Shown in pieces: positions 18,889 to 26,336 of a DNA stretch of 64,000 nt (position 1 is its first letter; each line of letters starts with the position of its first letter). The DNA comes from Micromonospora sp. NBC_00421. GTDB taxonomy: Bacteria > Actinomycetota > Actinomycetes > Mycobacteriales > Micromonosporaceae. The notes below the pieces were generated by a model. That model saw only the letters and a list, made by a program, of their open reading frames with translations, was not told the origin of the DNA and did not search any database. The translations under genes were made by a program, and so were the position numbers. The DNA is taken from positions 5,708,001 through 5,772,000 of the forward strand of contig NZ_CP107929.1 in assembly GCF_036017915.1 (NCBI RefSeq). The letters run 5' to 3'.

Positions 18889-19026
18889 ATGAGCATGATC
18901 GAGCGAATCCGCACCCGTCGTGACGCCAACCGTCGGGCCCGTGCCATCGAGCACGCACTGCGTTCCGCCAACTCGCCGGCGGTCCGCGAGGAGATCCTCG
19001 CGATCGCCCAGCGTCACATGAGCTGA
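18889..19026 (+). CDS. 45-residue basic helical protein
   Basis: This short gene encodes 45 residues beginning MSMIERIRTRRDANRRARAI and ending EEILAIAQRHMS. It is strongly basic at the N-terminus, probably two helices, with no membrane segment or cysteine. A GGAAGAGAG stretch precedes the ATG, and a strong hairpin (19062-19085) follows the TGA, so it looks like an independent single-gene transcript. Codon use is normal for the region (mostly G or C in third position). I recall similar tiny proteins in related actinobacteria but know no function. RNA or nucleic-acid binding would fit the charge; that is only inference. Confidence 0.65.
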   Translation: MSMIERIRTRRDANRRARAIEHALRSANSPAVREEILAIAQRHMS

Positions 19027-19061
19027 TGCGGCAGCGACTCTCCCACCTCCCCCAGATCGAT

Positions 19062-19085
19062 GACCCGCCCGGCCCCGGGCGGGTC
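19062..19085 (+). terminator. Terminator after the 45-residue gene
   Basis: GACCCGCCCGG (19062-19072) pairs with CCGGGCGGGTC (19075-19085), an 11-bp perfect inverted repeat starting 36 bp after the stop codon. Confidence 0.7.
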
Positions 19086-19367
19086 GTTCGGCGTTTCGGG
19101 CCCGTCGAGACCGGGATTCCACCTCGCCACGACGCCCGGTACGGTGGTTCCGGTCGCCACCCGCCGACCTGGACACCGATCGCGCCGGATGGATGCCGAT
19201 CGACACCGTCCGGCGACGCGGAGTGACGGCCGGTGCTCCCTGGGTGCCCCGCGCGCGAACCGGCTACCGTGCGGGGAGCCCGCACGGCCGAATCGGCCGG
19301 GCACCGGTGACGCAGCCGACCGGACGGACGGCATCGGCGGCCGACATGTGATGGAGGAGGCGCACCC
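19086..19367. other. Intergenic region upstream of the 907-residue gene
   Basis: This stretch has no coding signal on either strand that I trust. It should hold the promoter of the gene at 19368; only its ribosome-binding site (GGAGGAGG at about 19352) is clear. Confidence 0.4.
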
Positions 19368-22091
19368 ATGACGTCCGAGGGCCAGCACCGCCCCGGCCAG
19401 GAGCCGGACGAGGTGCCGCCGGGCTCCGGTGGACCGGCGCCGTACGGCGACCGACAGCCGCAGCAGGACCCCGGGTACGGCACTCCCGCCACACCCGACC
19501 TCGGCTGGGCGCCACCGCCCCCCACCGGACGGGCCAATCCGACCGGCCCGTCCTGGTCCACCCCGGACCAGCCGGCGGCCTGGGGTGGCCCGCAGGTTCC
19601 CCAGCAGTCCGAGCCGACCGAGGCGTGGAGCCCGCCCGGCTGGGCCCAGGCCGAGCAACCCGCCCCGGCCTGGGCACAACCCGAGGCAGGCGTCCGCGGG
19701 GCGGCCCGGGTGCCGCAGCCCGACAACCCGGCCGGTGGTGGTTGGTCCACTCCGGCCGATCCGGCTCCGCCCGCTCCCACCGGCTGGCCTGGTCAGGACG
19801 CCGCGCAGCAGGAAACCCCCGGCGCCAGCAGTTGGGGCACCGCACCCGCACCCCAGCAGGACGAGCCGACCCGCTCCGGCGGCTGGCCGGCCGACGACCG
19901 GGCCGACCAGGCCCGCGGTAACGGCTGGCCCGCCGACGACCGGGCCGAGACCGAACCGGCGCGGGACGGCTGGCCGGCCAACCCCCAGGACGCGCCGGGC
20001 ACCTCCGGTGGCTGGGCCGCCGGTGCTCCGTCCCACCCCGACGAGACGCACCGCCCCGCCGGTCGGGCCTCGGTACCCGTACCCGCCCAGCCGCAGCCCG
20101 CGAACCCGGCAACGGTGGCCTGGCCGCAGCCGGAGTCCGGCGGCCACGGGGGCGCCCAGGTGCCGCCGGCCAGCGCTCCGGTCACCGACCGTTGGTCCAC
20201 CGAGGACGACCCGGCCCGCTCCGGCGGCTGGTCCGCCAACCGGCCCGGCCCGGACGACGCCGACCGCTCCGGTGACTGGCCGAACGGATCGCAGGACGAC
20301 CGGCAGCCACAGTGGGGGGCGCCGGACGAGCCCGCCACGGCCCGTTGGGAGGGTCGGCGCGAGCAGCCAGCCGTCGATGCCTGGCCGGGCGGGGCTCCGG
20401 CCCGCCCCGAGCAGCAGCACCAGGACGATCCGGCGTCGGGCCAGGAATGGCCGGCGCAGGCCGGTCCCCGCGGCACAGCCGCCGCACCGTCCCGGGAGGA
20501 CCGCCCGGAGTCGGGTGCGACCTGGACGGCACCGGAGCAGCCTGCCCGGGCTGCCGCGTCGGTCGCCACGCCGGACGGCCCGCCCGCCTGGGCCGGTGCC
20601 GCCGACGACCACAACCCGACGCCGTGGGCGGGTGCCGCACGCCCGGCCCTGCCGGACGCCGAGCCGTGGGCGCCCGAGCAGGCGTGGGGCCGCGCCGAGC
20701 CGACCGCCCAGCCCACCGAGGGGGCCTGGGAGCCCCGGCGCGGCGAGGACCAGCCGATCTACCAGCCGGGGCCGGCCCCCGGCATCTCACCGGCCAACGC
20801 GGTGCCGCTCCCGCCGCAGGAGCAGCGCGTCCCCGGGGCCAGCCTGGCTGCCGCACCACCGGCCGATTACGTCCCGCCCGCCCAGTTCGGTGGTCCCGTC
20901 GAGCAGCAGCCGCACGGCCGGGAGGCGGCCTCGTGGGGCGCGGTGGAGCAGCCGCAACTGCCGGCCGGGCCGGCGCTGCCCGCCCAGCGGCTCTCCCCCG
21001 AGTCCGAGAGCGCCGGTCGCGCCTCGGTGCCGACGGCCGACGGAGGGGAGTCCGGTGCCGTCGGCCGGGCCTCCGCCAGCGCCTCGGTGCCGATGGCCAG
21101 CCGGGTCGTTCCGCCGTCCGACCAGGAGGCGCGTCCGGGAGGCCCGGCCGTTCCGCAACCCCGGGTGTACGGGCGACCGGCCCGCCCGGAGCCGGTGGAC
21201 GAGGCGGAGGAGCACGACACCCGCCGCCCCGAGCACGATCCCCGCTTCGCCGACCAGGACCGGCCCCGCTTCGACGGCCCCGAACAGCCCCGGTTCGACG
21301 AGCCGGAGCGCCCCCGCTTCGACGACCAGGACCGGGCGCACGGCTTCGGTGCCGAGGCGCCCTCGTCCGCGCCGCCCGCGTTCGGTGGGGGCATCCCGGC
21401 CTTCGCCGACCCGGCCGGCAGCAACCGGCCGATGAACGGCACCCGGCCGCACGGACCGGCGGACCGGCCGGCCGAGCCGTTCGGCACCCGCCCGACCAGT
21501 GGCGGCCCGACCAGTGGCGCCCCGTCCGGTGCCGCACCCGTGCCGGGATACGGCCACCCGGCGCACGACCCGGCGCACGGCGGCTACGCGTCGCCGTTCC
21601 CGCCCACCGGGCAGCAGTTCCCGCCTGCGGGTCAGCAGTTCGCACCGGCCGGGCAGCAGGCCGGCCCCGCCGGTTGGCCGGCCGAGCCCGAGCAGGAGCA
21701 GGGGCAGGGGCGTTTCGACGCGTTCAAGCCGGAACCGGAGCCGGAGCAGAAGGCCGAAGAACAGCCCACGCCCAAGGTACGCAACGGGCGGGTGCTCGCC
21801 CTGGTGCTGATCGTGGCGGTGCTGATCCTGGCCGTCCCGCTGGGCCTGCTGATGCTCCTCGGCAAGATCGGTGCGGACGACAAGCCGGCCCCCTTCAACC
21901 CGGCCGTCGGCTCCTGCGTCAAGCAGTCCGGCAACGGCGCGAGCGCGGCGGGCTGCAGTGAACCGGGCGCGTTCACGGTCATCTCCAAGGTGGACGCCAA
22001 GGAGAAGTGCACCGACCCCGCCCAGCCGCACGTGGTGCTGCCGGGCGGTGGAGTCGACCGGGTGCTCTGCCTGAAGCCGGCCGGCCAGTAG
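19368..22091 (+). CDS. 907-residue Pro/Trp-rich membrane protein with small extracellular domain
   Basis: About 800 residues of low-complexity cytoplasmic sequence rich in Pro, Gly, Ala, Asp and regularly spaced Trp (GGWSANRPG, GWPADDRAD, WAGAA) precede one strong transmembrane helix (VLALVLIVAVLILAVPLGLLML). A roughly 75-residue extracellular domain follows with four Cys (GSCVKQ, GCSEP, KCTDP, LCLKP), probably two disulfides. Internal repeats include RPRFDGPEQPRFDEPERPRF and GQQFPPAGQQFAPAGQQ. The C-terminal domain resembles small actinobacterial lipoprotein/LppU-like domains; the assignment is weak. The ATG at 19368 follows GGAGGAGG. It is followed by a 32-bp perfect palindrome (22102-22133). 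Role unknown; the tail may act as an intracellular scaffold. Confidence 0.75.
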   Translation: MTSEGQHRPGQEPDEVPPGSGGPAPYGDRQPQQDPGYGTPATPDLGWAPPPPTGRANPTGPSWSTPDQPAAWGGPQVPQQSEPTEAWSPPGWAQAEQPAPAWAQPEAGVRGAARVPQPDNPAGGGWSTPADPAPPAPTGWPGQDAAQQETPGASSWGTAPAPQQDEPTRSGGWPADDRADQARGNGWPADDRAETEPARDGWPANPQDAPGTSGGWAAGAPSHPDETHRPAGRASVPVPAQPQPANPATVAWPQPESGGHGGAQVPPASAPVTDRWSTEDDPARSGGWSANRPGPDDADRSGDWPNGSQDDRQPQWGAPDEPATARWEGRREQPAVDAWPGGAPARPEQQHQDDPASGQEWPAQAGPRGTAAAPSREDRPESGATWTAPEQPARAAASVATPDGPPAWAGAADDHNPTPWAGAARPALPDAEPWAPEQAWGRAEPTAQPTEGAWEPRRGEDQPIYQPGPAPGISPANAVPLPPQEQRVPGASLAAAPPADYVPPAQFGGPVEQQPHGREAASWGAVEQPQLPAGPALPAQRLSPESESAGRASVPTADGGESGAVGRASASASVPMASRVVPPSDQEARPGGPAVPQPRVYGRPARPEPVDEAEEHDTRRPEHDPRFADQDRPRFDGPEQPRFDEPERPRFDDQDRAHGFGAEAPSSAPPAFGGGIPAFADPAGSNRPMNGTRPHGPADRPAEPFGTRPTSGGPTSGAPSGAAPVPGYGHPAHDPAHGGYASPFPPTGQQFPPAGQQFAPAGQQAGPAGWPAEPEQEQGQGRFDAFKPEPEPEQKAEEQPTPKVRNGRVLALVLIVAVLILAVPLGLLMLLGKIGADDKPAPFNPAVGSCVKQSGNGASAAGCSEPGAFTVISKVDAKEKCTDPAQPHVVLPGGGVDRVLCLKPAGQ

Positions 22092-22101
22092 CGCGCACCG
22101 T

Positions 22102-22133
22102 CGGCGGGGGCACGGTCGACCGTGCCCCCGCCG
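22102..22133 (+). terminator. 32-bp perfect palindrome, terminator
   Basis: CGGCGGGGGCACGGTC (22102-22117) is followed directly by its exact complement (22118-22133), 10 bp after the stop of the 907-residue gene. Confidence 0.8.
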
Positions 22134-22202
22134 CCTGCGTTTCGGGTTCTCCGAAGTGGGCAGTCTAGAGAGCACACTGACGTCACCCGAGGAGGTCACC
22201 CC

Positions 22203-22415
22203 ATGGCAGGCGCCGAGAACGAGGTCAACCGCAGCGCTCGCAGCGGTCGGTTCGTCAGGGAGAGCACCACCGAGCGGGACCCTCGGCACACGACCACCGA
22301 GCAGGTCGGGAGCGACGGGGAGCACGAGGTCCACCGCAGCGCGAGCACCGGCCGGTTCGTCACGGAGACCACCGCCGAACTGCACCCCTCGACGACCGAG
22401 ACCCAGCACGTCTGA
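22203..22415 (+). CDS. 70-residue protein with internal duplication
   Basis: The protein is two copies of a roughly 30-residue unit. NEVNRSARSGRFVRESTTER is followed by HEVHRSASTGRFVTETTAEL, sharing V-RSA--GRFV---T. The C-terminal part of each unit is Thr/Glu-rich (HTTTEQV and STTETQHV). There is no membrane segment. A strong GAGGAGG lies eight bases before the ATG. A 12-bp-stem terminator (22431-22458) follows. The RSAxxGRFV motif recurs in small bacterial proteins of unknown function. The duplication and strong translation signal suggest an abundant small protein; the function is unknown. Confidence 0.7.
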   Translation: MAGAENEVNRSARSGRFVRESTTERDPRHTTTEQVGSDGEHEVHRSASTGRFVTETTAELHPSTTETQHV

Positions 22416-22430
22416 CCGACCGGACCATTA

Positions 22431-22458
22431 CTGCCCTCCGCGCTGGCGCGGAGGGCAG
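22431..22458. terminator. Convergent terminator
   Basis: CTGCCCTCCGCG and CGCGGAGGGCAG form a perfect 12-bp stem with a CTGG loop, between the 70-residue gene (plus) and the HTH gene (minus). It can serve both. Confidence 0.85.
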
Positions 22459-22460
22459 TG

Positions 22461-23516
22461 TCATGTCCGGGCACCGAGGCGTACGCAGGGGGTCCGGGCG
22501 CTCGCCAGCAGGTTGCGGTTGTCCGCGGCGGTGACGTCGACAGTGACCGACACACAGCCTTCGGTGGTCCGCAGCACGTTGCCGAACACGCTGTACACCT
22601 GACGTTTGACCATGAACGGGTAGTCGAACCGGCTGACCGCCCCGTCGGACGGGCGGGCGGCGGAGAGCCGGATGGTCGCCCCGGTCGGCACCCGCTCGGT
22701 GGAGACGAAGAGCGGCCAGGCCGCCCGGCAGCGCGGCGAGTAGCGCAGCGTCAGGCTCCCGTACGGCGGCTGTTTCGGGTCAGGGTCCGGGACAGGGACG
22801 GTCTCCGCACTGACCGCGTCGACCTGGCAGCGTTCCTCCTGCGGATCCGCCCCGTCGGCGGCGGGAGCGGCGGCGGTCGTGGATGCCGGGGTCGACGCGT
22901 CCGCCGGTCGGTCCGACTGCCGGCCCGGCCGGGAACCCGAGTCGGCAAGCAGGGGAACGACCGAACCGGCGACGAGCACCGTCAGCCCCGCCGTCGCGAC
23001 CAGCGCCCACCGGGACACCGCCGATCGCCGTGCCGACGTCGATTGTCCTGACAGCGGTTGGCCCGACAGCGGTTGGCCCGACAGCGGTTGCTCCGACGCC
23101 GGTTGGCCCGACGCCGGCTGCTCCGAGGCGGGTCGGGGGGTGGCCGACCCGGTCTCCTGGCTCGGCGCGGACTCCCGGTGCCAGCGGGCTCGCCAGGTCG
23201 CCTCGTCGCCACCGCAGGCCCGGACGAACGCCATGGTCAGTTCCAGCGACGGGAACCGGGAGCCGGACAGCACGCTCGCCAGGGCGGTGTGCGAGTAGTG
23301 GGCGGTCGAGGACATCTTCCGCAGCGACGGTTGCCCGGCGTCGCGCCGCAGTCGGGCGAGATCGGCGACGAATTCGCGGTGTAGGGCCTCGCCTTCGTGA
23401 TGCCGGGCATCGCCTTCGTCGCGGCGGGCATCGCCTTCGTCGCGACGGGCATCGCCTTCGTCGCGACGGGCATCGCCGGGCACCTGCTCGCCGAGCCGTC
23501 CGCTTCGACCCGTCAT
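22461..23516 (-). CDS. Membrane-anchored XRE-type HTH protein
   Basis: The 351-residue protein has a cytoplasmic XRE-like helix-turn-helix (HREFVADLARLRRDAGQPSL, then MSSTAHYSHTALASVLSGSRFPSL). A Gln/Pro/Ser repeat linker follows, then one transmembrane helix (WALVATAGLTVLVAGSVVPLL) and an extracellular domain with several Cys. The layout resembles actinobacterial HTH-TM proteins carrying DUF2690-like domains. Two in-frame tandem repeats are visible: 21-bp units encoding DARRDEG and 15-bp units encoding SGQPL-type pentads. The ATG at 23516 has GGGGAGGG upstream; the TTG further out does not. It is divergent from a secreted wall-hydrolase-like gene and may respond to the envelope, which is inference. 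Confidence 0.75.
   Translation of the reverse strand: MTGRSGRLGEQVPGDARRDEGDARRDEGDARRDEGDARHHEGEALHREFVADLARLRRDAGQPSLRKMSSTAHYSHTALASVLSGSRFPSLELTMAFVRACGGDEATWRARWHRESAPSQETGSATPRPASEQPASGQPASEQPLSGQPLSGQPLSGQSTSARRSAVSRWALVATAGLTVLVAGSVVPLLADSGSRPGRQSDRPADASTPASTTAAAPAADGADPQEERCQVDAVSAETVPVPDPDPKQPPYGSLTLRYSPRCRAAWPLFVSTERVPTGATIRLSAARPSDGAVSRFDYPFMVKRQVYSVFGNVLRTTEGCVSVTVDVTAADNRNLLASARTPCVRLGART
23047..23121 (-). repeat. Tandem 15-bp repeats in HTH-TM gene linker
   Basis: Five consecutive 15-bp units of the type CCCGACAGCGGTTGG, the first three nearly identical, encode SGQPL/ASEQP pentads. The array is in frame and its copy number could vary between strains. Confidence 0.85.
23405..23467 (-). 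repeat. Three 21-bp tandem repeats near HTH-TM gene start
   Basis: Three 21-bp units starting GGGCATCGCCTTCGTCGCG, followed by a partial fourth, encode the heptad DARRDEG repeated at the N-terminus before the HTH. The copies differ at one base. Confidence 0.88.
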
Positions 23517-23736
23517 GGGCCCTCCCCTGCGCGTAAACCCTGGTGTCAACGTCCGTCAGGCCAGTGCTTTACAAGCGGGTGCCGGGACAGGATCGACCCG
23601 GCAGCAGCCACCCGCTGGATAGGTACCGGCGAATATGATCTCACGGGTTGTGTCGGGTCCGACACGCATCCGAACGGTTCGAAATCGACGTTCGCCCCGG
23701 GGATATCGGACCGTACGAGTCACCATCCGGCGGCTA

Positions 23737-23760
23737 CACCGCCCCGATCCCGGGGCGGTG
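23737..23760 (+). promoter_or_regulatory. Perfect hairpin in 5' leader of secreted hydrolase gene
   Basis: CACCGCCCCG, ATCC, CGGGGCGGTG form a 10-bp perfect stem with a 4-nt loop, about 24 bp before the GTG start and just before the AGGAG. It could be a leader terminator or translation control element. The upstream leader (23517-23736) does not match the c-di-AMP riboswitch core. Confidence 0.55.
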
Positions 23761-23784
23761 CCGAACTCTCGACAGGAGAACCGC

Positions 23785-24600
23785 GTGTACCAGCCGAACG
23801 GTACGAACGCCCCGGGCGCGACGCCCCATCGAGGACGGTCGAGGCTCGTCGGCCGGGTCCTCGCCGCCTTCGCCGTCACCGCGTTGGTCCTGGTGGGCAC
23901 GGCCTCGCCGTCGTTCGCCGGCATCAGCGGCTACAGCGTGGCCGGTACGGGCGGCGCCGGCCTGACGGTGCGCACCAGCCCGTACGACGCGAACGCCGGC
24001 TCGGTGGCGCTGCTCGGCGACGGCACCGGGTTCGTCGCCGAGTGCGCGGTACGCGGGCGCAACATCTCCGGCAACTCCGTCTGGCACAAGATCAGCTACC
24101 CGGCCAGCGGCTGGATCAGCGACTTCTACACCAACACGCCGGGGTTCAACCAGTACCTGCCCGGTGAGCCGGAGTGCTCCACCACCCCGCCGCCCACCGG
24201 CACCCGGGAAGACCGCGCGCTGGCCTGGGCGCGGTCGGTCATCGGCCAGGCGTACACCAACGGGGACCTGGGCGACTCCAACCACCAGTGGGACGGCTGG
24301 TGCGACAACTTCGTCGGGCACGCCTACGGCCGGGCCGCCAGCGGCTACGCGTCCGCCATCGTGCACTACAACTCGCTGAGCGCGCGCGGCCTGATCCGCA
24401 CCACGGGCACCCCGCCGGCCGGCGCACTGGTCTTCTACGCCGCAGCGTCGATCAACGGGTACTACGGCCACGTGATGCTCTCCGAGGGCAACGGCAACTA
24501 CATCACCTCGGCGGCCACCGTCCGCCGCGTCACGCAGAGCTGGCCCGGTGCGCCGTACCTCGGCTGGTCCTACGCCGACCCGGAGTGGACCGGGCGCTGA
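23785..24600 (+). CDS. Secreted SH3-like / NlpC-CHAP-like wall hydrolase
   Basis: The 271-residue protein has a signal peptide (VGRVLAAFAVTALVLVGTAS, then PSFAG), a bacterial SH3-like segment (GLTVRTSPYDANAGSVALLG), a short Pro/Thr linker, and a C-terminal domain. That domain has a Cys in GWCDNFVGHAYGR and a His in YYGHVMLSEGNGNYI, the usual Cys-His pair of NlpC/P60 or CHAP peptidases. The order fits an exported peptidoglycan-active or substrate-binding protein. The GTG at 23785 follows ACAGGAG; the longer frame lies in the leader. A leader hairpin and the divergent HTH-TM gene suggest regulated expression. The precise activity is unproven. Confidence 0.75.
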   Translation: MYQPNGTNAPGATPHRGRSRLVGRVLAAFAVTALVLVGTASPSFAGISGYSVAGTGGAGLTVRTSPYDANAGSVALLGDGTGFVAECAVRGRNISGNSVWHKISYPASGWISDFYTNTPGFNQYLPGEPECSTTPPPTGTREDRALAWARSVIGQAYTNGDLGDSNHQWDGWCDNFVGHAYGRAASGYASAIVHYNSLSARGLIRTTGTPPAGALVFYAAASINGYYGHVMLSEGNGNYITSAATVRRVTQSWPGAPYLGWSYADPEWTGR

Positions 24601-24649
24601 CGCCCCCACCCGGCCCGACTCCCCCTGGTCGTCCGCCGAAAGGACCACG

Positions 24650-25579
24650 ATGCATCTCCCCCTTCCGCTCCCCGCACTCCGGCACGGTCGCCGGGTGCGA
24701 CTGGCCCTCGGCCTGGCACTGGTCGCCGTCGTCGGCGTCAGCACCGTGCCCACCCCCGCCACCGCCGCACCCTCCACCGCCGCCCGCTCCGCCTCGGCGC
24801 AGCGCCCCACCGAGCAGGCTGCGCCGGCCCCCCGCCCCGCCGACCAGGCCAAGACCGCTACCCGGCCGGGTGACCAGGCTCAGCCCGCCAGCGTCGGCGG
24901 TCCGGCCACCGGCGCGAAGGCTGGCCGGGTCAGCCTGGCCGCCACCGGCATCGACCTGTGTGCGCAGGTCGGGTACGCCGCCGGGTTCCGGAACAACCCG
25001 CTGGTATCCGCCGTGGCGGTGGCGATGGCCGAGTCCTCCTGCAACCCGTCGGCGGTCGGCACCAACGGCCCCACCGCCGGCTGCCCCAGCGGCTCCCGGG
25101 ACCGCGGGCTGTGGCAGATCAACAACTGCTACCACCCCACCGTCACCGACACCTGCGCCTACAACGCCCAGTGCAACGCCAACGCCGCGTACAGCATCTC
25201 CAGCGGCGGCAGCAACTGGCAGCCCTGGTCGACGTACAAGAACGGCGCGTACGCCGGTTACCTGTCCGCCGCGCAGGCCGCCGTGGCCCGCCTCGGCGGC
25301 GGCGATCCGCCGGCCGGCGTGACCGGCACGATCCTGGCCAACCCGTCACTCAACATCCGTACCGGGCCGGGCACCACCTACGGCGTCGCCGGCTCCGTCA
25401 ACTACGGCGCCACGGTGAACATCTCCTGCTACACCTTCGGCGAGTACGTCAGCGGCGGCTACTGGCCGTCGTCCACCTGGGACCGGATCACCAACCCGGC
25501 GACGGGCGTGACCGGCTACGTGGCCGACACCTGGGTCGACACCGCCTACGACGTGAAGACGATGGTCGGCCCCTGCTGA
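24650..25579 (+). CDS. Secreted lysozyme-like transglycosylase with SH3 domain
   Basis: The 309-residue protein starts with a twin-Arg-poor signal peptide (RRVRLALGLALVAVVGVST, cut after ATAA) and an Ala/Pro/Gln-rich linker. A lytic-transglycosylase/lysozyme-like domain follows (LVSAVAVAMAESSCNPSAVG, with Glu as the likely catalytic acid, then DRGLWQINNCYHP). Several Cys there could form disulfides. A C-terminal SH3 domain (NPSLNIRTGPGTTYGVAGS) would bind wall. It lies 49 bp after the other secreted hydrolase and is probably co-transcribed. AAAGGACC precedes the ATG. It probably cuts glycan strands during growth or resuscitation. Confidence 0.83.
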   Translation: MHLPLPLPALRHGRRVRLALGLALVAVVGVSTVPTPATAAPSTAARSASAQRPTEQAAPAPRPADQAKTATRPGDQAQPASVGGPATGAKAGRVSLAATGIDLCAQVGYAAGFRNNPLVSAVAVAMAESSCNPSAVGTNGPTAGCPSGSRDRGLWQINNCYHPTVTDTCAYNAQCNANAAYSISSGGSNWQPWSTYKNGAYAGYLSAAQAAVARLGGGDPPAGVTGTILANPSLNIRTGPGTTYGVAGSVNYGATVNISCYTFGEYVSGGYWPSSTWDRITNPATGVTGYVADTWVDTAYDVKTMVGPC

Positions 25580-25591
25580 CCAGCTGTTGAG

Positions 25592-25626
25592 GCCGCGCGG
25601 GCAGGGTCGGACCCCTCCCGCGCGGC
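25592..25626 (+). terminator. Terminator after secreted hydrolase pair
   Basis: GCCGCGCGGG (25592-25601) and CCCGCGCGGC (25617-25626) form a perfect 10-bp stem starting 13 bp after the stop codon. Confidence 0.75.
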
Positions 25627-25655
25627 TCCGTCGTGACCGCTGCCCCTCCCGCACG

Positions 25656-25738
25656 GCGGCGGCGACCCACACCATGTCCCTGGCGGGCGCGGCGGCGACC
25701 CACACCTCGCCCCTCGCAGCGCGGCGGCGGCCCACACC
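25656..25738. repeat. Three direct repeats, 18-bp core at 32-33-bp spacing
   Basis: GCGGCGGCGACCCACACC occurs at 25656, 25689 and, with one change, 25721. The spacing is close to 33 bp, so any frame through it would show 11-residue repeats, but no convincing gene is present. Confidence 0.8.
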
Positions 25739-25750
25739 GTGTCCGGAGAG

Positions 25751-25792
25751 CGGTATGCCTGACAGGCATAAATATGACTGACAGGCATACCG
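25751..25792. promoter_or_regulatory. CGGTATGCCTG inverted repeat with internal direct repeat
   Basis: CGGTATGCCTG (25751-25761) and CAGGCATACCG (25782-25792) are a perfect 11-bp inverted repeat. Inside, TGACAGGCATA appears twice, 19 bp apart. The region is locally AT-richer. It lies upstream of the deazaflavin oxidoreductase gene and looks like an operator; the cognate protein is unknown. Confidence 0.6.
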
Positions 25793-25915
25793 ATGTACGC
25801 CGGTATCACTCCCCGGCCCCATGTCGCCGGTAGTCGCGGCTCTCGCTCACGTTCCCGGGGACCGGTCGGTGTTACGGTCGGCGTAGAGCTTTCCTATCGA
25901 CGACGGAGGGCCCGG

Positions 25916-26269
25916 ATGGGTCATCGAGGATCGTTCCCCTCGGGGTTCGCGCGGACGTTCAACGCCCGGGTCATGGCGCTGCGGTCGTCGCCACGCTGGG
26001 GGCGGTTCCTCCGGCGGCACCTGGCCGTGGTTACCTACACCGGTCGCCGTTCCGGGCGGACGTTCAGCACGCCGGTCGCGTACCGACGGGCCGGCGATGC
26101 GGTGGTCATCCAGGTCGCGATGCCCGACGCCAAGCAGTGGTGGCGGAACTTCCTGGGCGCGGGCGGCCCGATCTCTGTGAACCTCGATGGGGTCGACCGG
26201 GCCGGGCACGCGGTGGCCCGCCGGGACGACCGGGGCCGGGTCACCGTCACCGTCGACCTGACCCACTGA
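25916..26269 (+). CDS. Deazaflavin (F420)-dependent nitroreductase-family protein
   Basis: The 117-residue protein matches the small split-barrel family of deazaflavin-dependent oxidoreductases (Ddn-like). The core TYTGRRSGRTFSTPVAYRR followed by GDAVVIQVAM and KQWWRNFLG is typical. These bind F420 and reduce quinones or other substrates near the membrane. Actinobacteria make F420, and a second F420-type enzyme is encoded at 37555-38436. The ATG at 25916 follows ACGGAGGG; the longer frame runs through the operator-like repeats. It lies 67 bp before the NHL-thioredoxin gene on the same strand. Confidence 0.85.
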   Translation: MGHRGSFPSGFARTFNARVMALRSSPRWGRFLRRHLAVVTYTGRRSGRTFSTPVAYRRAGDAVVIQVAMPDAKQWWRNFLGAGGPISVNLDGVDRAGHAVARRDDRGRVTVTVDLTH

Positions 26270-26336
26270 CGACGGCGACCGTCGTCCGGGTCACGATGCG
26301 CGGCCCGGCCACGAGCGACGTGGCAGGCTGACAGGC

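Noticed and set aside
20182..22409. Several long open frames opposite or beside the 907-residue gene
   Set aside because: Low-complexity GC-rich DNA leaves all frames open. The chosen frame has a ribosome-binding site, a real membrane helix and a Cys-paired domain; the others do not.
22980..23475. CRISPR-like array at the HTH-TM gene
   Set aside because: The repeats are 15 and 21 bp, directly tandem without spacers, and lie in frame in a coding region.
23578..23784. c-di-AMP riboswitch before the secreted hydrolase at 23785
   Set aside because: Some fragments look similar, but the conserved order and the CAGCTAACC end are absent; only a simple hairpin is supported.
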